64,000 nt of DNA from an uncultured Fidelibacterota bacterium. Its GTDB lineage: Bacteria > Fidelibacterota > Marinisomatia > Marinisomatales > TCS55. Of this stretch, positions 1 to 7,024 are shown one piece after another. A program made the translations under genes and the position numbers. Each line of letters starts with the position of its first letter. Within the stretch, counting starts at the first letter, position 1. The stretch lies in the NCBI GenBank assembly GCA_902615915.1, contig CACMQQ010000001.1, positions 1 through 64,000 of the forward strand. Direction: 5' to 3'. A model generated the notes under the pieces. It did no database searches. It was given only the letters and a program-made list of their open reading frames with translations, and had not been told where the DNA came from.

Positions 1-171
1 ATGAAAATTGCTAAAGACTATATACACACAATAAAGAAGATTAAAATAAAGAATAAAATTAATGATCTGAGGTTAATTCTGAAAAAAAATGAAGCCAATG
101 AACACAAAATCGATGAGATTCTTACAGAAATGAATGATTTAAGAAATAAATTAAATGAAGATTATAGTTAA
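1..171 (+). CDS. Small hypothetical protein, lysine-rich, possibly 5'-truncated by the window edge
   Basis: Open frame from base 1: MKIAKDYIHTIKKIKIKNKINDLRLILKKNEANEHKIDEILTEMNDLRNKLNEDYS*; overlaps the next ORF by 17 nt. Confidence 0.45.
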   Translation: MKIAKDYIHTIKKIKIKNKINDLRLILKKNEANEHKIDEILTEMNDLRNKLNEDYS

Positions 172-604
172 CATTTTGTTTACTATTGGTTTTCTGTTTT
201 CACAGCAAATTGATTGGGGTAGCAAACCCTCTCCTATTACAGCAATTGAAATATATTGCGATACTGAAGGTATACCTATATATGTTGATGGCATAAAGAT
301 TGGGATATCTCCAATTACGCAAGCAGTTCAAGTCGCCCCTGGTTGGCATCAAGTTAGTTATTTCCCTCCTGGATTAAAAGTATCTGAAAGTGCTTCTGGT
401 GAAGATAGATTAATAAATGATCTTATAAGGCTTGCTAGACAAGATATTTTAGTTGAAGAAGGAAAAACGGTTAGAGCAGTTTTGTCCTACAGTACAATTG
501 AATCAGAGGTCATTGAGTATGAAAGAAGAATAAATAGCAATAAACCATTAAGGGTTATCATGATTCTAGTGACCTTATTTGCAATTGGATGGGGAATAGC
601 ATAA
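155..604 (+). CDS. PEGA-domain-like secreted/membrane protein
   Basis: N-terminal signal-like segment; IYCDTEGIPIYVDGIKIGISPI...VAPGWHQVSYFPPG resembles PEGA repeats; C-terminal hydrophobic helix. Confidence 0.65.
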   Translation: MKIIVNILFTIGFLFSQQIDWGSKPSPITAIEIYCDTEGIPIYVDGIKIGISPITQAVQVAPGWHQVSYFPPGLKVSESASGEDRLINDLIRLARQDILVEEGKTVRAVLSYSTIESEVIEYERRINSNKPLRVIMILVTLFAIGWGIA

Positions 605-607
605 CAA

Positions 608-1489
608 ATGAAACCTGCAATATCCTTTTTTGCTTCTTTTTGTGCCTTATTTGCCCAAAACGACTCATTAGTTAAGTATTATTCGACTGAAATAATTCGG
701 TCGAACATAATCAAAGGCAGGCCTGAAATAGAAGTAGATATCAATGAAGCCCACTTTAAAGCTATTTATCATCCTTCTGGCAGATTAAAAAGTATTGAAT
801 ATATCCCTGCTAATTTAGCTAAAGATCGAAAATATAAAACCAACAGAGAAAAGCTAACAAGATTATACTATTTAAGATGGGACCCCAGAAAACAAGAATT
901 GAGTGAGGGCATAACAAAAAACAACTCAAAAGGCGTTGCTCATTACCAAGCTCTATTGACAGTTAATGGAATTATAAGCACTGTAGACTATTTTGATAAA
1001 AACTATATCAAGCAATGGTCTTTTCACATGAATTGGGATGACTATGATAGATCAAACAAATATGATATAGAATTTTACTCAAATAGAAACCTATATGAGC
1101 TTAACAAAGAACTATTTGCTCCTGATTTAAGCACTATTAGAACTGGATGGAAAACAAGATATGAGATAAATAGCGATGGAAAGCCTGAAAGGGTTAAAGT
1201 ATTGGATGCATTAGGTAATTTATTTTATTACTACGAGTTTACTTACACCAAAAAATGGTTAAAATCGAAGTACTATAAACAAGACTCCACTTTTGTTGGT
1301 AGTCATACAACGCGCTATGCGAAAGGCAAAAAAATAGCCAAAATCACCTATTATGATGAAAATGACGAAATAAAAAAAGCAATTAGTTATGAATACCCCA
1401 ACAAGAACACAATGATAGTTTCTTCGATTAATAGCAAAGGTAAAATTATCGAAAAAAGGCTGATTCCTTTAGATTTAGATAAAAAATGA
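608..1489 (+). CDS. Hypothetical secreted protein with MORN/YwqK-like repeats
   Basis: Signal peptide; repeated motifs such as YHPSGRLKSIEYI, YYDENDEIKKAISYEY. Confidence 0.5.
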   Translation: MKPAISFFASFCALFAQNDSLVKYYSTEIIRSNIIKGRPEIEVDINEAHFKAIYHPSGRLKSIEYIPANLAKDRKYKTNREKLTRLYYLRWDPRKQELSEGITKNNSKGVAHYQALLTVNGIISTVDYFDKNYIKQWSFHMNWDDYDRSNKYDIEFYSNRNLYELNKELFAPDLSTIRTGWKTRYEINSDGKPERVKVLDALGNLFYYYEFTYTKKWLKSKYYKQDSTFVGSHTTRYAKGKKIAKITYYDENDEIKKAISYEYPNKNTMIVSSINSKGKIIEKRLIPLDLDKK

Positions 1490-2451
1490 AAATACTAGTA
1501 ACAGGAGGGGCGGGATATATTGGATCTCATATTGTTTTAGAACTATGCGATGAGGGGTATGATGTTCTTGTGCTTGACGATCTTTCTCTTGGCAATGAAT
1601 CATCCGTTGATAAAAGAGCGGAATTTATCAAAGGGTCTACACTTGATGAACAAATATTAAAGAAATTAATGCCAGAAGTTGATGGCATAATACATCTTGC
1701 GTCATTTAAATCAGCAGGAGAATCAATGATAAATCCTAGTGTGTATACACAAAATAACATAGAAGGTACACTTCGGTTAATTGATGTGATGTCGTCATAT
1801 AATAAAAAAAATATTATATTTTCATCAACTGCTGCTGTGTACGGTAATCCGCAATATCTCCCAGTAGATGAGAACCATCAGACAAATCCAATTAATTATT
1901 ACGGATTTACGAAATTGATGATTGAAAATACCTTGGGTTGGTATAAAGACCTTAAGGGCTTTAACTTTATTGCTCTGAGATATTTTAATGCAGCTGGATA
2001 CGATAAAGAAAATCGAATACTAAATCTTGAAAATAAGCCACAAAATTTAATACCAATTATTATGGAATGCGCTGCTGGAATTAGACGGAGTATGCAAATT
2101 TTTGGTGATGATTATAATACACCAGATGGAACATGTCTTAGAGATTATATTCATGTTACGGACTTAGCAAAAGCACATATTAATGCACTTAGAAGGATAA
2201 ATGACAATAATACTATATTTATTAATCTTGGTACAGGCTTTACACATTCTGTTTATGATGTAATAAGGACAGTTGAAAAGATAACATCAAAAAAAATAAA
2301 TTATTCTGTCACAAACAGAAGAGAAGGTGATCCTGCAAAGCTTTATTCTTCTTCAAGTTTTGCAAAAAAGAGTCTGGGCTGGGTTGCTAAAAATTCAGAT
2401 TTAGAAAATATTATCAAAACAACTTGGAGTATTTACAAAACACGAGTATAA
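1486..2451 (+). CDS. galE: UDP-glucose 4-epimerase
   Basis: MKILVTGGAGYIGSHIVLEL Rossmann motif, YYGFTK (YxxxK), ALRYFNAAG; full-length extended SDR. Confidence 0.9.
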   Translation: MKILVTGGAGYIGSHIVLELCDEGYDVLVLDDLSLGNESSVDKRAEFIKGSTLDEQILKKLMPEVDGIIHLASFKSAGESMINPSVYTQNNIEGTLRLIDVMSSYNKKNIIFSSTAAVYGNPQYLPVDENHQTNPINYYGFTKLMIENTLGWYKDLKGFNFIALRYFNAAGYDKENRILNLENKPQNLIPIIMECAAGIRRSMQIFGDDYNTPDGTCLRDYIHVTDLAKAHINALRRINDNNTIFINLGTGFTHSVYDVIRTVEKITSKKINYSVTNRREGDPAKLYSSSSFAKKSLGWVAKNSDLENIIKTTWSIYKTRV

Positions 2452-2498
2452 ATTTCTAAGAAATTTCATATCTATATATTAATATCTAAATCCTTTTA

Positions 2499-2571
<73 letters not shown>

Positions 2572-2626
2572 CACCCACAATCCACCTTCTTTTTACTGTT
2601 TGAATTATAACTTTTTAGACGAAAAT

Positions 2627-2651
2627 GGCATCTTTATTGATGCCTTTTTTG
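2627..2651 (+). terminator. Rho-independent terminator downstream of the tRNA
   Basis: GGCATC-TTTATT-GATGCC stem-loop followed by TTTTTTG. Confidence 0.75.
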
Positions 2652-2760
2652 TTTTAGAAATAATTTGAATAAAATTGACAACTTTTGTTATAAAAGTGTT
2701 ATAAAATTATTTCAAACTATCTATATTGACATTATTTTATCTATGAATATAAATTAAAAT

Positions 2761-2943
2761 ATGAAATTAACTATCATACTTACAGTTATCGGTGCTGCTA
2801 CAGGCTTTCTATATGCATCCGTTGCTGGTTGTGAAACTGCATGTGCGACAACTGCGTCTCAATATGCGATGAATACAACCGTTTACGGTGCTTTTGCTGG
2901 ATTAGTCTTGGCATTCCCAATCAAAAAAAAGCTTAATAAATAA
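2761..2943 (+). CDS. Small membrane protein, DUF6132-like
   Basis: Two hydrophobic segments flanking GCETACATTAS; IGAATGFLYASVAGC...TTVYGAFAG resembles DUF6132 proteins from memory. Confidence 0.55.
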   Translation: MKLTIILTVIGAATGFLYASVAGCETACATTASQYAMNTTVYGAFAGLVLAFPIKKKLNK

Positions 2944-3034
2944 GTTGCCTCTCAGGCAAAAAACAACTTAACTCAGCCGCTGCTTCAGCGCAAGCTAATA
3001 GTGCTCCTCAATCGGTGTTGAGTCTGTTTAGATA

Positions 3035-3062
3035 GTATACACCCATTGTATACACACTGTCG
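3035..3062. repeat. Two tandem GTATACAC units with 13-nt spacing
   Basis: GTATACACCCATTGTATACACACTGTC; a related GTGTATACACACCGTC lies at 4216-4231. Confidence 0.5.
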
Positions 3063-3099
3063 ACAAGTTATTCATTTTTTAATATCTAATTCAAATAAT

Positions 3100-3606
3100 T
3101 CAATCTAATACAATACCAAAAGTTGCTGAATTCCCGCCTAACCAACTTGCAGTTAAATAGAGTGTGTCCCCTGCCATTGAACGTACAGGAGCAATCATAT
3201 TATTTAACTCTCCTTTAGAGTTAGAATAGCTTATCTGATTAGAGGTCGGTACTTCCATTCCGTTAAAACCAGTAATATAAATCGTATCGTAACTAACATA
3301 CACCAGTTCGTCCGTCAAACCTTTTTTAATTACATAGCCAAGGGTATCTCCTAAATACCAGTAAAGATTGCTATCCCATTCCATCCAAAAGTTTTCTAGA
3401 GGTTGATCATCCTTATCTTTAATGATAGCGGATACTCTATGCAGAGTTTGCCAGCTATCTTTGCTTAAGGATAAATGATAGAAGCCATTAGCATCGCTAT
3501 CTAATCGCATATCAAAGTTGAGAGTGCCATAATCGATATTTGATGAGTCTTCACATGAAAGGATTAAAGGCACTACAAATACTAAAAAATATAGAAGCTT
3601 AATCAT
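3100..3606 (-). CDS. Hypothetical lipoprotein
   Basis: MIKLLYFLVFVVPLILSCEDSS lipobox-like signal; no recognised domain. Confidence 0.6.
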   Translation of the reverse strand: MIKLLYFLVFVVPLILSCEDSSNIDYGTLNFDMRLDSDANGFYHLSLSKDSWQTLHRVSAIIKDKDDQPLENFWMEWDSNLYWYLGDTLGYVIKKGLTDELVYVSYDTIYITGFNGMEVPTSNQISYSNSKGELNNMIAPVRSMAGDTLYLTASWLGGNSATFGIVLD

Positions 3607-3733
3607 TATTTAAAACTGTATTTTCTTTTACATAGAACATTATAATCTAAATGATATAAACTAAAATTATACAAAGTTACTAAAACTACAAAAACAGTAA
3701 ACAATATTAATATAATTGTTAAAGGAATTTTAA

Positions 3734-4162
3734 ATGAAAAGACCTCCAAGATATATAGATATAATGATAAATACTGAAATCAGATTTGATACTCATAGGT
3801 TATTAAAATTTATCAGAGAAAGCAATGAATATGATGTAAATCCTAATCAAATAACTCAATCAATTGATAAATTAAAAAAAAATAGAGATAATAAAATAGA
3901 TATGATAACGGATGATTGGATTGTTAATAATTGGAGTAAAATTATAGATCAAATCGAATTTCTTTACAACGAATGGGATTGCTATTACAACGAGGGTAAG
4001 GCAATGCAAGGATCCCCAAACAACATTAGAAAAAGAAGTAGCATATACGAAAAAAGAATGGAAATTGAAAAAAATGTCAATCAATTGCTTCATGAGGATA
4101 TTTTCACTAAACGGTTTAAACAAGCATGCTACATCATCATAGATAAAGATGAGAAACAGTAA
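3734..4162 (+). CDS. Hypothetical protein (142 aa), no recognised domain
   Basis: ATG ORF with upstream AAAGGAATT; charged, likely cytoplasmic. Confidence 0.5.
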   Translation: MKRPPRYIDIMINTEIRFDTHRLLKFIRESNEYDVNPNQITQSIDKLKKNRDNKIDMITDDWIVNNWSKIIDQIEFLYNEWDCYYNEGKAMQGSPNNIRKRSSIYEKRMEIEKNVNQLLHEDIFTKRFKQACYIIIDKDEKQ

Positions 4163-4215
4163 AAAAAATAATGCATATAAACAATATATGTATTTTTTCT
4201 AAAAATCCATTTTTA

Positions 4216-4231
4216 GTGTATACACACCGTC
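4216..4231. repeat. Third copy of the GTATACAC motif (GTGTATACACACCGTC)
   Basis: Compare TTGTATACACACTGTC at 3046-3061; contains the palindrome GTGTATACAC. Confidence 0.45.
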
Positions 4232-4483
4232 AATAGAATAATAATTTTTTTAAGAATTTTATTATACACAAATACAAAAAAAAGACAAAATAGACAGGTT
4301 TTAGGTTTTATTTTTTTTTAAAAAAATTTTAAAATAATAAACAAATCTTTAGATTTATATAGGATTGAAATTTTTAGCACATAATTTTTTTTTAATTAAA
4401 AATATTTACAAAAAAAATTATAAATCTCACAATTCTTAGCTAAAAAAATTAGAATTTTTGATAAAAAAAATAAAAAATAATCT

Positions 4484-4498
4484 TTTTGGCGCCCAAAA
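4484..4498. repeat. Inverted repeat TTTTGG-CGC-CCAAAA
   Basis: Perfect 6-bp arms with 3-nt centre; the only GC-rich spot in an extremely AT-rich intergenic region upstream of the integrase. Confidence 0.45.
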
Positions 4499-4645
4499 TT
4501 TCAAATAAAAATATACGTTATAAATAAATATATTACAGTAGAGCATCATATAAATATTTGAAATTTGTCGTGCATTATATATTATTAAAATAATTTTTGT
4601 ACTAAATTAATATATATAATTTTTTTTTTTTAGAGGAGAAAGTAA

Positions 4646-5800
4646 GTGGCGTCCCTGCATAAAAGAGGCAATTTTTGGTATATTAAATACTATTATCAAA
4701 AAAAACAATTTTGGATAAAAACAAAACTTCAACATGATATTGTTAGCTTTGAGAATGCTATGCGTACTTTAACTAAACTTTTTGGCTCTGATGATTTAAC
4801 TAATCGCACTATCTACAATCATCAAAGAAAAATTAAGAGAAAACAAAAAGTTCGCTTGTCCATGGATCTTGATCGTATTTCAATTTTGTCCCATATGTTT
4901 CTTGATAATCAAAATTCGAATATTCGTATTAACTATCAATCTGCTCTACGACATTTAATCGAATATACTCATGATAAGTACATTTCCAATTTGACACTAT
5001 CAGACCTTAAACGACTTTATATGCAACTACTAAACGATGGCAAAACACCTAATACTGTTAGTTCAATATTTACTGTTATTAGACTCTTTTTTAAATCACT
5101 AAAGTCAAACGACTATAATTATAAATTTCACAATCTAGAGTATATTTTATCCCATTTTAAACAATTTCTCATAACTATACCCAATAAGCGTCCTTCCCTT
5201 ACAGATCTTGAAATTCAGCTTATGGAGAATTTTTTATTCACAGAAGATGATTCTGATTTTTTATTAGCTTATATGCGATTTTCTTTAGGCACAGGAGCAA
5301 GGCTTTCTGAGTGCTTAAGAGGTAAAGTAGATAAAGATATGGACTTTTACGTTTGGAAATATAAAGGTAATCAAGGAAATTATAGATCTCGAACTCTCAC
5401 ATCCAATCAGCACGATCAGTGGAAAGTATTGCAAAACAGAATGAACTCAATTCATTCAAGTGAACCACTAAAGAAAAGAAGAGAAAAAACAACTAACCTA
5501 ATGAGCAAAAAATTTGCTTTAGCATGCAGAAAAACGTTACTATACACCAATAGAATATTTCTGACAGGCGTAGCTATGAAACCAATCGATGTGTATAGTC
5601 TTAGCAACACTAAAGTAAATAAATTATCGAGGAAATGTTTACTATTTATGTATGCAAAAGCACACAACAAAAATCAAAAGGCTTTAGCTGGTTGGGAAAA
5701 AGCAATTGCGATGACTAAAATTTGGAGTTTTCAGTCCTTAAGAAATACGTATTTAGAAAAACAAGAATCTGATAAGACTACCAAAATTTTAGAAACTTAA
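4646..5800 (+). pseudogene. Tyrosine recombinase/phage-type integrase, probably frameshifted near the C-terminus
   Basis: GTG start with GAGGAGAAAG SD; GTGARLSE box I, YKGNQGNYRSR beta-hairpin, WSFQSLRNTY (HxxR-like); the ORF stops before a Tyr box, but KNIRKHHNKIYIKYYAL* is encoded in the +1 frame at 5805-5858. Confidence 0.7.
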
Positions 5801-6121
5801 TCTTAAAAACATAAGAAAGCATCACAACAAAATATACATAAAATACTATGCTCTCTAAAAAAGGAGTAATAGGGATTTTAAATAGAAGCTGAATTATCCA
5901 ACTAAAGAAATAGTAAAAGCACAGAGAATCGACAAAAACCAAAGCAATCTTCTGAAAGAAACCTAAAGAATCAATGAATTCTCTTAAACCAAACATATCC
6001 AAATATAATTCTATTTATAGATCTGTATGAATAATAAACAATTTTAAGATGATGAAAACACATTAATTTTTGATTTGTTTATAAGAGTAACTATCTTAAA
6101 TCCTGTTATTGTTATATATAG

Positions 6122-6769
6122 CTAAATTCTATCTAAACACTTTATATCATTATTTTTCACAGAATTCACATATGATGAGACCTTTCTATAGCTAATATTC
6201 CTGTACGCATAATTTGTGAAATCATTTGGGTCATTTATAATTTCTTCATTGTTGATCCATAGGCGGTAGCCTTCTTCATTAAGGACCAATGGTTCTCTAT
6301 GATGTATATCTTTAAGTTCATTGCTCGCTTTTTTAGTAATTATTGTATAGACTAGTTTTTTTTCTCCCCATTCATTTACATCCCATTTACAAAGACCAGC
6401 CATGGGCATAATGCTTTTATCTGAGCAAAAAACAAAATATGGAATTTTTTTACCATCAATTGATTTCCATTCATAGTATCCATCGCTAATGGCAATACAA
6501 CGATGTCCATTGATCAGATTTCTAAATGAAATTTTTTTATTTAATGTTTCAATTCTAGCATTGAATAGAGGCTTGTAACTTTTACCAAAACCAAACCCCC
6601 ATCTCATTTGCTTGATAGTACTTTGCTTTTTGTAGACAATGACTAATGACTCAAGTGTTGGAGCAATGTTGAAGCTTGGATTATATTCTTTTTCGTGCTC
6701 CCATTTATCAACATTAAACTGTTTTTTTATTGTTTGAGAACTAGAAAAAAGTGTCTTTCTGCCGCACAT
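6122..6769 (-). CDS. yedK: SOS response-associated peptidase (SRAP/YedK/HMCES family)
   Basis: MCGRKTLFS with Cys2, FNARIETL, GHRCIAISDGYYEWK, ITKKASNELKDIHHREPLVL. Confidence 0.92.
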   Translation of the reverse strand: MCGRKTLFSSSQTIKKQFNVDKWEHEKEYNPSFNIAPTLESLVIVYKKQSTIKQMRWGFGFGKSYKPLFNARIETLNKKISFRNLINGHRCIAISDGYYEWKSIDGKKIPYFVFCSDKSIMPMAGLCKWDVNEWGEKKLVYTIITKKASNELKDIHHREPLVLNEEGYRLWINNEEIINDPNDFTNYAYRNISYRKVSSYVNSVKNNDIKCLDRI

Positions 6770-6873
6770 TAGTAAAGATTGTCCTCTTATTTTTCATTTA
6801 ATAATGCATTTATAAAAAATTTACATAAAAACTAAATATTTGGTGCGATTAATAATTTAAAAAACCTAATATT

Positions 6874-7014
6874 GTGCGTGAAATTAATGAATTATTGTAT
6901 ACTTTCGAAAAATATGAGGGCATGTTAAAAGCCCCAGCAATAATGATGGATATGTCCAGCACATTTCTTAACGACATATCAAAAAAACTTCAATTTAAAT
7001 CAATACAAAACTAA
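6874..7014 (+). CDS. Candidate small ORF/leader peptide (46 aa, GTG start) upstream of the TonB-dependent receptor
   Basis: Translation (V/M)REINELLYTFEKYEGMLKAPAIMMDMSSTFLNDISKKLQFKSIQN*; its TAA overlaps the AAGGAG SD of the receptor; no clear SD of its own. Confidence 0.35.
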   Translation: MREINELLYTFEKYEGMLKAPAIMMDMSSTFLNDISKKLQFKSIQN

Positions 7015-7024
7015 GGAGAAAATA

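Noticed and set aside
1741-1750. Another GTGTATACAC palindrome
   Set aside because: Lies inside the galE coding sequence, so it is likely chance; it also lowers the significance of the intergenic copies.
5778-6002. 74-aa hydrophobic minus-strand ORF after the integrase
   Set aside because: Overlaps the putative out-of-frame integrase C-terminus on the opposite strand and has no clear RBS; AT-rich antisense frames are often hydrophobic. Not excluded, but unsupported.
6780-7020. Possible cobalamin or other riboswitch upstream of the TonB receptor
   Set aside because: No conserved B12-box-like element or other riboswitch core seen by eye; a short ORF explains part of the region better.
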